Below, in pieces: positions 8,899 to 16,835 of a stretch of 64,000 nt of DNA. The stretch lies in assembly GCF_002001125.1 (NCBI RefSeq), contig NZ_MUNV01000009.1, positions 124,001-188,000 on the forward strand, in the 5' to 3' direction. Numbering within the stretch: the stretch's first letter is position 1; every line of letters starts with the position of its first letter. A model generated the notes under the pieces. It saw nothing but the letters and a program-made list of their open reading frames with translations, was not told where the DNA came from and did no database searches. The translations under genes and the position numbers were made by a program. This DNA comes from Rhodanobacter sp. B04. GTDB taxonomy: Bacteria; Pseudomonadota; Gammaproteobacteria; Xanthomonadales; Rhodanobacteraceae.

Positions 8899-9192
8899 AG
8901 GTACCTTCAGCGGTGGTGGGGGGAAGACAATCTAGCCAGTGTTGCGCCGCAGCAGGCGGAATGCAACCGCTCGGAGGCTGTATTTGTTTGGATGGCTAAA
9001 TGCGCTGGCGTATGGCCCGAAGAGCCGTCATCCCGGCGGAAGCCGGGATCCAGTGACTCTCGCGGCCAGACGTGCAGGCGCTGGATCCCAGCGTTCGCTG
9101 GGATGACGGTGCAGGTGAAGGCTCTCGCCAGCACCCGCCCCTCCCCCCTCACCTCGGCCCGCTCCTCCAAGGGGAGCGGAAGAAAGTCGGTG
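8899..9192. other. Intergenic spacer with degenerate repeats
   Basis: A 294-base gap between two minus-strand genes. It holds the palindromic repeat at 9025-9109. It also holds a CT-rich stretch at about 9135-9180 (CCCCTCACCTCGGCCCGCTC) that looks like a degenerate relative of the DUF559-flanking repeat. No coding region was recognised. Confidence 0.6.
9025..9109. repeat. Dispersed GTCATCCC...GGGATGAC palindromic repeat
   Basis: An 85-base element. The arms CCGTCATCCCGGCGGAAGCC and GTTCGCTGGGATGACGG are inverted copies, and each contains its own smaller hairpin with GGATCCAG / CTGGATCC in between. Repeats with a GTCATCCC end and GGGATCCAG core are common between genes in proteobacteria. A diverged copy is at 52190-52315. 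Confidence 0.75.
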
Positions 9193-10707
9193 TTACGCCA
9201 CGACCACGGGGATCTTGCCGATCCGCGCCTGCCATTCTTTCGGGCCCGTCTGGTGCACCGAGGTACCAGCGGAATCCACCGCCACGGTCACCGGCATGTC
9301 CTGCACGGTGAACTCGTAGATCGCCTCCATGCCGAGATCGGCAAAGCCGACCACACGCGAGGCCTTGATCGCCTTGGACACCAGATACGCCGCGCCGCCG
9401 ACCGCCATCAGGTACACCGACTGATGCTTCTTGATCGCCTCGATCGCCGCCGGGCCACGCTCGGCCTTGCCGACCATGCCGAGCAGGCCGGTCTGCGCCA
9501 GTACCTGCTCGGTGAACTTGTCCATGCGCGTGGCGGTGGTCGGGCCGGCCGGGCCGACCACTTCGTCGCGCACCGCGTCGACCGGGCCCACGTAGTAAAT
9601 GAAGCGGCCCTTGAAATCCACCGGCAAAGGCTCACCCTTGTTGAGCATCTCGACCATGCGCTTGTGCGCAGCGTCACGGCCGGTGAGCAGCTTGCCATTG
9701 AGCAGCAGCACTTCGCCCGGCTTCCAGCTCGCCACTTCCTCGCGCGTCACCGTATCGAGGTTCACCCGTCGGCCCTTGGAGCTGTCGTAGGTCAGCTTCG
9801 GCCAGTCTTCCAGCGACGGCGGATCGAGCATCACCGGGCCGGAGCCGTCCAGCGTGAAGTGCGCATGGCGCGTGGCCGCGCAATTCGGGATCAGCGCCAC
9901 CGGCAGGTTCGCCGCGTGGGTCGGGTAATCCTTGATCTTGATGTCGAGCACGGTGGTGAGGCCACCCAGGCCCTGCGCCCCGATGCCGAGCGCATTGACC
10001 TTCTCGTACAGCTCGATGCGCAGCTCCTCGGCGCGATTGCTCGGGCCACGCGCGATCAGCTCCTGGATGTCGATCGGCTCCATCAGCGCCTCCTTCGCCA
10101 GCAGCATCGCCTTCTCGGCGGTGCCACCGATACCCAGGCCGAGCATGCCCGGCGGGCACCAGCCGGCGCCCATCGTGGGCACCGTCTTGAGTACCCAGTC
10201 GACGATGGAGTCGGACGGGTTGAGCATCACGAACTTCGATTTCGCCTCGGAGCCGCCGCCCTTCGCTGCCACGATCACGTCGAGCTTGTCGCCTGGCACG
10301 ATAGCCACGTTGATGATCGCCGGCGTGTTGTCCCTAGTGTTGATGCGCCTGCCGGCCGGGTCGGCCAGGATGCTGGCGCGCAGCTTGTTGTCCGGATCGT
10401 TGTAGGCGCGGCGCACGCCCTCGTTGATCATCTCGTCCAGCGACAACGTGGCGTCCCACTGCACGTTCATGCCGACCTTGAGGAACACGGTGACGATGCC
10501 GGTGTCCTGGCAAAGCGGACGATGGCCCTCGGCCGCCATGCGCGAGTTGATCAGGATCTGCGCCATCGCGTCCCTGGCCGCAGCACTCTCTTCGCGCTCG
10601 TAGGCGGCGGCGAGACCCTTGATGTAGTCGACCGGGTGGTAGTAGCTGATGTACTGCAGAGCGTCGGCGACGGACTGGATCAGATCGTCTTGCTTGATGA
10701 TGGTCAT
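9193..10707 (-). CDS. fumA: Class I (iron-sulfur) fumarate hydratase
   Basis: A 504-residue oxygen-sensitive class I fumarase that interconverts fumarate and malate in the TCA cycle. Three cysteines in the expected contexts can ligate the [4Fe-4S] cluster: LCQDTGIV (about residue 105), PNCAATRHAHF (about 225) and GAGWCPPGMLGLGIGGT (about 315). The N-terminal alpha domain and the C-terminal beta-type domain (GPVDAVRDEVVGPAGPTTATRMD, quoted only in part here) are fused in one chain as in E. coli FumA/FumB. The ATG at 10707 has only a weak purine stretch before it. Confidence 0.93.
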   Translation of the reverse strand: MTIIKQDDLIQSVADALQYISYYHPVDYIKGLAAAYEREESAAARDAMAQILINSRMAAEGHRPLCQDTGIVTVFLKVGMNVQWDATLSLDEMINEGVRRAYNDPDNKLRASILADPAGRRINTRDNTPAIINVAIVPGDKLDVIVAAKGGGSEAKSKFVMLNPSDSIVDWVLKTVPTMGAGWCPPGMLGLGIGGTAEKAMLLAKEALMEPIDIQELIARGPSNRAEELRIELYEKVNALGIGAQGLGGLTTVLDIKIKDYPTHAANLPVALIPNCAATRHAHFTLDGSGPVMLDPPSLEDWPKLTYDSSKGRRVNLDTVTREEVASWKPGEVLLLNGKLLTGRDAAHKRMVEMLNKGEPLPVDFKGRFIYYVGPVDAVRDEVVGPAGPTTATRMDKFTEQVLAQTGLLGMVGKAERGPAAIEAIKKHQSVYLMAVGGAAYLVSKAIKASRVVGFADLGMEAIYEFTVQDMPVTVAVDSAGTSVHQTGPKEWQARIGKIPVVVA

Positions 10708-10803
10708 GGGGCGGCAGCTTCGGCTTCGTAAGGGGGACGCGCCAGGACAAACCTCAAGCGCGCAGACCGCCTATTGTGCCGCAGCCGGGAGCACCGACAA
10801 AGC

Positions 10804-10826
10804 AAAGGCCGCACAAGGCGGCCTTT
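10804..10826 (-). terminator. Probable terminator after the outer-membrane barrel gene
   Basis: The 9-bp stem AAAGGCCGC / GCGGCCTTT with a 5-base loop lies just downstream of the minus-strand stop at 10848. The T-tract on the minus strand is weak (GCTTTG), so efficiency is uncertain. Confidence 0.6.
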
Positions 10827-10847
10827 GGCTGTTGCAACGGACAAATC

Positions 10848-11429
10848 TCAGAAGCGGTATTCGGCAAAACCGGAGATCATGCCAATGCTCTCGCCGGCCT
10901 TGACTCCGTACACCTTCGCGCGGGCATGGTAGGCGTCGTAGTTCACGCCGAGGCTGAAGTGCCTGGAAATGTCGTAACCCACGCCGGCGCCGATATAGCT
11001 GCCGTCACCGTGGAAGCTATCGGAGCCAAAACCACTGATGCTTGCGTCCATGTTCGAGCGGAACCAGCCGCCACGCGCCGACACGTACATCTTGTTGCTG
11101 AACTTGTACTTGAAGTTGGCGCCCGCCAGCGGTCCCTTGACCTTGGCGCTGAAGTTGACGGTCATGTTGTTGGCAGTCAACGGACCGCTCGCCTTGCCAA
11201 GATCGACATAGCCGGCTTCGACGCCGAAATCGATCGCGTTGTTCTGCCAGCTGTAACCGGCACGCACGGCCGTGCTGGTATCGGTATGGTTGGAGAACGT
11301 GTTGTCGTGATAGTTCGACTGGCCGAGGTTACCGTTGATGAAAAATGCACCCTGATCAGCGGCAAACGAGCTGGTCGAGGCGGCGGCCAGTGCAACGGCG
11401 ACGGCAACCATCGAAATACGCTTATTCAT
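10848..11429 (-). CDS. Small outer-membrane beta-barrel protein
   Basis: A 193-residue exported protein. Its Sec signal peptide (MNKRISMVAVAVALAAA, cleavage near SFA-AD) is followed by alternating amphipathic strands and a final aromatic residue (GFAEYRF), the usual outer-membrane insertion signal. Size and strand pattern fit an eight-stranded OmpX/OmpA-type barrel, with repeats such as GYSWQNNAIDFGVEAGY and GAGVGYDISRHFSLGVNY. The start at 11429 is preferred because AGGGAA precedes it and it opens a clean signal peptide. It is transcribed divergently from the permease gene. The exact role (adhesion, resistance or structure) cannot be told from sequence. Confidence 0.85.
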   Translation of the reverse strand: MNKRISMVAVAVALAAASTSSFAADQGAFFINGNLGQSNYHDNTFSNHTDTSTAVRAGYSWQNNAIDFGVEAGYVDLGKASGPLTANNMTVNFSAKVKGPLAGANFKYKFSNKMYVSARGGWFRSNMDASISGFGSDSFHGDGSYIGAGVGYDISRHFSLGVNYDAYHARAKVYGVKAGESIGMISGFAEYRF

Positions 11430-11705
11430 TAGCTTCCCTGTTTTGAGATTCTTGCTTACTGCCCGCGGCACGATGCGCGCGGGGTGCGCATTCTGGTGAA
11501 CATCGGGGCGTCTTGCAAGAATTGTTAAATTCTACGAAAAATTGATTTCCGGCGAGACGCCGGATGCGGCTCGCATGGCGGCATGCCTGAATCGATCGGC
11601 GCAACCGCCAGGAGGGTCGCGCCTCAAGCCTGCTCCCCATGGGCTTGCTGCCACTCCGGCAAGCCCGCATGCTGGCTACCACTACCTGCTGCGGCGATGC
11701 CATGC

Positions 11706-13028
11706 ATGAATGACTCCCCCCGATCCGGCTACCAGCGCAGCCTGCGACCATGGGATGCCGCCTTGGTCGTGGTCGGCGGCGTCATCGGCGGCGGCATTTT
11801 CCTCAACCCCGGCATTGCCGCGCAGCGTACGGATTCGGGGCTGGCCCTGCTGCTGATGTGGGCCGGTGCCGGCGTACTCACCCTGATCGGCGCGTTGTGC
11901 TATGCCGAGCTCGGCGCACGGCGGCCGCATGCCGGCGGCAGCTATGTCTACCTGCGCGAAGCCTTCGGCCCACTGGCCGGCTTCCTGTTCGGCTGGACCA
12001 TGCTGCTGGTGATCTATTCCGGTTCCACCGCCGCGGTGGCGACGATCTTCGCCAGCTATGCGTCGGCGGTGTTCGGCCTGCCACCAGCCATGGCGCTGCC
12101 GCTGAGCATCGGCGCACTGGTGTTCGTGAGCGGCATCAACCTGTTCGGCATCCGCCTCGGCGCGCAGGTCCAGAACCTGTTCGCCCTGCTCAAGCTGCTG
12201 GCGGTGGCGATGTTGGTGATGTGCGGCCTGTTTCTTGCCGGTGCCGGCCACGGCCAGGTGCTGGCCGTCGATCCGGCGCGCAGCGGCGTCGGCTTCATCG
12301 GCGCGGCGTTGCCGGTGCTGTTTGCGTATTCCGGCTTCACCTATCTCAACAACCTGGCCGGCGAAGTGCGCGATCCGCAACGCACGCTGCCGCGGGCCCT
12401 GTTGCTCGGCATGCTGCTGGTCATCGTTGCCTACGTGCTGGTCAACGTGGCGTATCTGGCCGTACTCGGCCATGCCGGCCTGGCCGCCAGTCACGCGCCG
12501 GCAGCGGACGTGATGCGGCAGGTATTCGGCCGGCTGGGCGCCAGGCTCATTGCCTTGGGCGTGGCGATTTCCACGCTGGGCTTCTGCAATATCACCCTGG
12601 TCGCGGGAGCGCGGGTATTGCAGGTGATGGGCGAGGACGGCCTGTTCTTCCGCTCGGTGGCACGGCTGCACCCGCGCTACCGGACGCCGAACACCGCGCT
12701 GCTGTTGCTGGCCGGCTGGGCCATCGTGCTGGCGCTGCTGGTCGACTATGGCCAACTGCTGGATTACGCCACCTTCGGCGACTGGCTGGCCTGTGCGGTC
12801 GGCGTCGCCACGCTGTTCTGGTATCGCCGCCGCGATGGCGCCGGCACGAGCTTCCGGGTACCCGGCTATCCGTGGCTGCCGCTGCTGTTCATCGGCAGCG
12901 TGGCCTGGGTGGTGGTGATGACGGCACGCGACAACCCGCGCAACGCCGGCATCGTTACACTGATCATGCTGGCCGGTGTGCCGGTGCATGTTGTCTGGCG
13001 CCGCCTGTTCAGCCGCGCAAGCTCCTAA
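11706..13028 (+). CDS. APC-family amino acid permease
   Basis: An inner-membrane transporter of about 440 residues with about 12 hydrophobic segments. The first helix has the APC signature GGVIGGGIFLNPG, followed by ELGARRPHAGGSYVYLREAFG, typical of the amino acid/polyamine antiporter branch. ATG at 11706 and ATG at 11697 are both possible; neither has a convincing ribosome site. Substrate cannot be predicted. It lies 52 bases upstream of the IorAB-like genes on the same strand and may share a transcript with them. Confidence 0.85.
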   Translation: MNDSPRSGYQRSLRPWDAALVVVGGVIGGGIFLNPGIAAQRTDSGLALLLMWAGAGVLTLIGALCYAELGARRPHAGGSYVYLREAFGPLAGFLFGWTMLLVIYSGSTAAVATIFASYASAVFGLPPAMALPLSIGALVFVSGINLFGIRLGAQVQNLFALLKLLAVAMLVMCGLFLAGAGHGQVLAVDPARSGVGFIGAALPVLFAYSGFTYLNNLAGEVRDPQRTLPRALLLGMLLVIVAYVLVNVAYLAVLGHAGLAASHAPAADVMRQVFGRLGARLIALGVAISTLGFCNITLVAGARVLQVMGEDGLFFRSVARLHPRYRTPNTALLLLAGWAIVLALLVDYGQLLDYATFGDWLACAVGVATLFWYRRRDGAGTSFRVPGYPWLPLLFIGSVAWVVVMTARDNPRNAGIVTLIMLAGVPVHVVWRRLFSRASS

Positions 13029-13080
13029 CCGGGTGGCGGCAATGCCACAATGGGCAGACAGATTTCGAAGGAGATGATGG

Positions 13081-13608
13081 ATGGCGCTCGCGCAAGACCT
13101 GGTCACACCGGCCGCACCGGGAAACGGTATCGTGCCCGAGAAGGTGCGCGACGGCATTGATCTCGAGATCAACGGCGAGCACTACCGTCACACCGGCGAT
13201 CCGCAGATGCCGCTGCTGTGGTACCTGCGTGACGTGCTGCGGCTGACCGGCACCAAGTACGCCCGCGAGACCGGCGCCGACCTGGTGCTGCTGAACGGCA
13301 AGGCGGTCTCCGCGATCGCCCAACCGATGGTCAAGCTGGCCGGCAAGTCGGTAATCACGGTGGAAGGCCTGGCCGCCAACGACGGCGGGCTGCACCCGGT
13401 GCAGCAGGCTTTCATCGATGAGGATGCGATCGGCTGCGGCTACTGCACGCCGGGCTGGCTGATCGCCGCGGTCGACCTGCTCAAGCGCAAGCCGCGTCCC
13501 ACCGACGACGATCTGGACCAGTTGCCCAACCTGTGCCGTTGCGGTTGCCAGACCCGCGTGCGCCGCGCGATCAAGCGCGTCGCCGCCGGCAAGGTGGGCC
13601 CGGCATGA
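13081..13608 (+). CDS. IorA-like [2Fe-2S] subunit lacking the plant-type cluster cysteines
   Basis: A 175-residue homologue of the small iron-sulfur subunit of molybdenum hydroxylases (isoquinoline 1-oxidoreductase alpha type). The C-terminal helical domain keeps its cluster ligands: C119 and C122 in GCGYCTPGW, and C152 and C154 in LCRCGC. The N-terminal ferredoxin-like domain does not. Where relatives have GCG-CGAC-C, this protein reads TGTKYARETGADLVLLNGKA (57-75 region), so all four plant-type [2Fe-2S] cysteines are absent, with a short deletion. The rest of the domain aligns well (AGKSVITVEGLA, LHPVQQAFIDE), so this is not a frameshift. The stop overlaps the next start (ATGA). The electron path to an external acceptor must differ from the standard enzyme, or electron transfer has been lost. 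Confidence 0.85.
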   Translation: MALAQDLVTPAAPGNGIVPEKVRDGIDLEINGEHYRHTGDPQMPLLWYLRDVLRLTGTKYARETGADLVLLNGKAVSAIAQPMVKLAGKSVITVEGLAANDGGLHPVQQAFIDEDAIGCGYCTPGWLIAAVDLLKRKPRPTDDDLDQLPNLCRCGCQTRVRRAIKRVAAGKVGPA

Positions 13609-15875
13609 ACGAGCGCATTACACACGATGGAATCCGGCTGTCGCGGCGCCGTTTCCTGCAGGTGCTGGCTGGCGGTGCGGGTGTGCTGATGGTCGGCATC
13701 CGCACTGCCCGTGCGGTCGATGCGCCGCTGCCACCGGCCCTGCTCGGCGACAATTTCTACGATCTCGGTGCGTATGTGCGCATCGATGGCGACGGCAATG
13801 TGCTGATCGGCGCACGCGATCCGGATACCGGTACCGGCGTGGCCACCTCGCTGCCGCGGATCATCGCCGACGAACTCGATGCCGACTGGACCCGCGTCAG
13901 CGTGGTGCCGCTCGGCCTCGGCGTGAGCGACAACAATGGCCAGCCACGCTGGGACTACGGACGCCAGATCGGCGGCACCGGCGGCTCGATCCCTGCCGCC
14001 TGGAACGACCTGCGCCAGATGGGCGCGCTGGCACGCTGGCTGCTGCTGCAGGCCGCGGCCCGCCAGTTGGGCGTGCAGGCCGACCGCCTGCGTTGCGACT
14101 CCGGCACCGTGATCGCGCCGGACGGCCGCCGCCTCGGCTACGGCAGCCTGGCCGAAAGCGCAGGCAAGATCGCCTTGCCGAACAATCCGCCGCCGCTCAA
14201 GGCACCCGATCGCTACCGCCTGATCGGCCAGCCAGCCGGCGATGTGGACGCACGCGGCATCGTCACCGGACAGACACCGTTCGCGATCGATCACTTTTAT
14301 GGCGATGCGCTGGTGGCCGTTCTGGTGCACTGCCCGTGGCCGGACGGCACGCTGGCGAACCTCGACGCCACCGACGCGATGGCCGTCAAGGGCGTGCTGA
14401 AGGTGCTGCAACTGAAGCCCGAGCCCGGCCAGCCGCTGGGCCATACCGTGATCGCGCCCGCCGTGGCCGTGCTGGCCGAAGACACCTGGTCGGCGCTGCA
14501 GGGCCGGCAGAAACTCAAGCTCGAGTGGAAGCCGGGTGCCAGCGGCAGCGAGAGCAGCGCCGCCCTGGAACAGCAGGCCGACGCCCTGCTCAACGGCAAG
14601 ACCGAGCCCACCTCGCGTGTGCGCAACGACGGCGACTTCGATGCCGCCGGCAGGAAAGCCGCGCGCCGCGTGCAGGCAACCTACTACCAGCCGTGGCTGG
14701 CCCATGCCACCGCCGAGCCGATGAACTGCCTGGTGCGGCTGGACAAGGATCACGCCAGCGTGGTCGTGCCGACCCAGGCGCCGCAGAAGGCCTGGGCCGT
14801 GGTGCAGCGCCTGACCGGCCTGGGCCCCGCGCAGATCGAGATCAAGGTGCCGCGCGTCGGCGGCGGTTACGGCCGCCGGCTCGATCACGACTATGTCGCC
14901 GAAGCGGTGATGCTGGCCAAGGCCGTCGACAAGCCCGTGCGCCTGCTGTGGACGCATGGGCAGGATCTCGAGCACGACTACTACGGCTGCGGCAGCGTGC
15001 ACCAGCTCAGTGCCGTGATGGACCGCAAACGCCAGCTGACCGGCTGGAACCAGCGCATGGCCAGCGCCTCGGCACTGGCACGCCGCGGCGTGCCGGACAA
15101 CCGCCTGTGGACATCAGAACTCGACGCCGACCAACTGCCTGCCGCCCTGGTGCCGAACTACCGCAGCGACTGGTACGCCCTCAACACGGCGATCCCGCGC
15201 GGCCCGATGCGCGGCATGCCGCATCTCGGCAACGCATTCGCCGTGCAAAGCTTCATCGACGAAATCGCGCAAAGCATGAAGGAGGACCCGCTCGACACCC
15301 AGCTGCGCCTGCTCGGCCCGTCGCGCCAGCTGCCGCTGAGCGCCGGTGGCGTGCTCGATACCGGCCGCCTGATCAAGGTGCTGAAACTGGTCGCCGACCG
15401 CATCGAGTGGAAGAACTGGCTGCACAGCGTGAACGGTCTCGGCATCGCCTGCTGGCATCTCAATGGCGCCTATGTGGCGCATGCGATCGAGGTCGCGATG
15501 CAGGGTGAGCGACTGATCATCCAGCGTGTCGTGTGTGCCGTCGATGTCGGACGGGTGATCAACCCGCAGGGCCTGGAAGGCCAGGTCGCCGGTGCCACGC
15601 TCGATGCGCTTTCCAACGCACTCAACCTGGCGATCACCTTCAAGGACGGCCAGATCCAGCAACACCATCCGAAGGACTACCCGCTGGCGACCATGGCCCA
15701 GCTGCCCGATGCGGTGGAAGTGATCGTCGTTCCCAACGACGACCTGCCACCCGCCGGCGCCAGCTTCCTCGCCATGCCTACCGCCGCGCCCGCCCTGGCC
15801 AACGCGGTATTCCGCGCCACCGCCGTGCGCGTGCGGCGACTGCCGCTGATGAAGGAATTGTTGCGCCTGCTGTGA
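13605..15875 (+). CDS. IorB-like molybdopterin-binding subunit with altered active site, Tat-exported
   Basis: A 756-residue relative of the xanthine dehydrogenase/isoquinoline 1-oxidoreductase large subunit. It starts with a Tat signal (SRRRFLQVLAGGAG), so the complex is probably periplasmic or membrane-facing. Family blocks are present: GGTGGSIPAAWNDLRQ, VPRVGGGYGRRLDHDYV, GPMRGMPHLGNAF, and VGRVINPQGLEGQVAGA. Two active-site motifs are changed. The usual GQG near the N-terminus reads TGTG. The C-terminal GEPG, which carries the catalytic glutamate, reads ASFLAMP, with Phe721 (codon 15765-15767) in the Glu position. It overlaps the IorA-like gene by 4 bases. It may act on an unusual substrate or no longer be a hydroxylase. 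Confidence 0.88.
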   Translation: MNERITHDGIRLSRRRFLQVLAGGAGVLMVGIRTARAVDAPLPPALLGDNFYDLGAYVRIDGDGNVLIGARDPDTGTGVATSLPRIIADELDADWTRVSVVPLGLGVSDNNGQPRWDYGRQIGGTGGSIPAAWNDLRQMGALARWLLLQAAARQLGVQADRLRCDSGTVIAPDGRRLGYGSLAESAGKIALPNNPPPLKAPDRYRLIGQPAGDVDARGIVTGQTPFAIDHFYGDALVAVLVHCPWPDGTLANLDATDAMAVKGVLKVLQLKPEPGQPLGHTVIAPAVAVLAEDTWSALQGRQKLKLEWKPGASGSESSAALEQQADALLNGKTEPTSRVRNDGDFDAAGRKAARRVQATYYQPWLAHATAEPMNCLVRLDKDHASVVVPTQAPQKAWAVVQRLTGLGPAQIEIKVPRVGGGYGRRLDHDYVAEAVMLAKAVDKPVRLLWTHGQDLEHDYYGCGSVHQLSAVMDRKRQLTGWNQRMASASALARRGVPDNRLWTSELDADQLPAALVPNYRSDWYALNTAIPRGPMRGMPHLGNAFAVQSFIDEIAQSMKEDPLDTQLRLLGPSRQLPLSAGGVLDTGRLIKVLKLVADRIEWKNWLHSVNGLGIACWHLNGAYVAHAIEVAMQGERLIIQRVVCAVDVGRVINPQGLEGQVAGATLDALSNALNLAITFKDGQIQQHHPKDYPLATMAQLPDAVEVIVVPNDDLPPAGASFLAMPTAAPALANAVFRATAVRVRRLPLMKELLRLL

Positions 15876-15902
15876 CTCGTAAATACCTGGGTCACGTAGG
15901 GA

Positions 15903-16733
15903 TCAGAACGCCGCATGCGGCGGGCTGCTCTCCATGTGGAATATCTGCCAGGTCTGCCTGCCCCAGTCGGTGGCGATCTTCTTCGCCTTGATGTAGCAAC
16001 CCTGCTTTCTGACCCAGCTGGAGGGATCGGTGCCTGCCTGCGCCTGCACCACCGCACCGATGCGGGCGGCACCGAAGTCCCACTTCAGCACCGCCTCGTC
16101 GTTCACCGCCTTGGCCAGCGGATCGCCGCGCTTCCAGCCGGACGGTTTCTCGTGCGCCTGGATCGATTGCACCACCACGCTTTCGAAATCGGCCTTCGGC
16201 ACCCAGTTCAGCACGATGAAGGTGGTCTTCGGCGTCTTCATGCCAGCCAGCGGATCCTCGACGGGCTTGCCGGCGGCAATCCGGCTGGCGGCGAACACCG
16301 TGGTGAATTTCGCGCAGACACAACCGGCCTGGTTGCACGCGCCGCCGCCCGGATGCCTGTTGAAGAGATGCCCGCAGGTGCAGGCGTTGGCGACATTGCG
16401 GTTGTCCGCCGTCGTCTTCATCTTCTCGTCCATGAACTTGTGCTCGGCACGCTGCCAGTTCTCGCCGGCATCGCGGGTCTTGCCCGAGTTCAGCCACTCG
16501 AAGTAGGCCTCCTTCTCGGTGCGTTCGCGGTCCTTGGAGAAGGTCGCGAGATGCTTCTTCGAGAAGTTCTTGTCGAAGCGGATGGTATAGCGCTCGCCAT
16601 CCCAGTCGCTGACGACCCATTCCTCGTTCGCGGTCGCCACCCTGCTCAACCGCTCGAGCCCGCTGGTGGACTCGATGTACTTCTCGTAAGAGAGAAGATC
16701 TGCTGCCGTCCACGTATCCAGATGCTCGGACAT
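15903..16733 (-). CDS. Unrecognised protein with a Cys/His-rich metal-binding-like knuckle
   Basis: A 276-residue soluble protein of no family I recognise. The middle (about 115-140) holds C-x-CGH-x4-H-x5-C-x4-C-x-C, a compact Cys/His cluster that could bind zinc. The N-terminus (WTAADLLSYEKYI) and C-terminus (SWVRKQGCYIKAKKI) show no signal peptide or membrane segment. The start at 16733 is chosen because GGGGAG lies 8 bases upstream; an in-frame ATG at 16796 is less likely. It is convergent with the IorB-like gene and about 100 bases downstream of the proline-rich membrane-protein genes on the same strand. Confidence 0.6.
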   Translation of the reverse strand: MSEHLDTWTAADLLSYEKYIESTSGLERLSRVATANEEWVVSDWDGERYTIRFDKNFSKKHLATFSKDRERTEKEAYFEWLNSGKTRDAGENWQRAEHKFMDEKMKTTADNRNVANACTCGHLFNRHPGGGACNQAGCVCAKFTTVFAASRIAAGKPVEDPLAGMKTPKTTFIVLNWVPKADFESVVVQSIQAHEKPSGWKRGDPLAKAVNDEAVLKWDFGAARIGAVVQAQAGTDPSSWVRKQGCYIKAKKIATDWGRQTWQIFHMESSPPHAAF

Positions 16734-16835
16734 CGCTGCGCTCCCCGGGCCTGCTCCGGCCCACGCCTTGGCGATTTCGGAGCATCGCTCTTTCATGGGC
16801 CGCGTGCAACGCCGCAGCGGCCCAGTCGCTATTCC

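Noticed and set aside
6202-10731. Long plus-strand open frames opposite the lysine-pathway and fumarase genes
   Set aside because: Composition is typical of antisense shadows in high-GC DNA; the minus strand holds well-conserved enzymes throughout.
11682-13172. 496-codon open frame opposite the APC permease
   Set aside because: It is rich in Gln, His and Arg, as expected for the complement of a high-GC gene, and has no family motif. The permease on the plus strand has clear helices and the APC signature.
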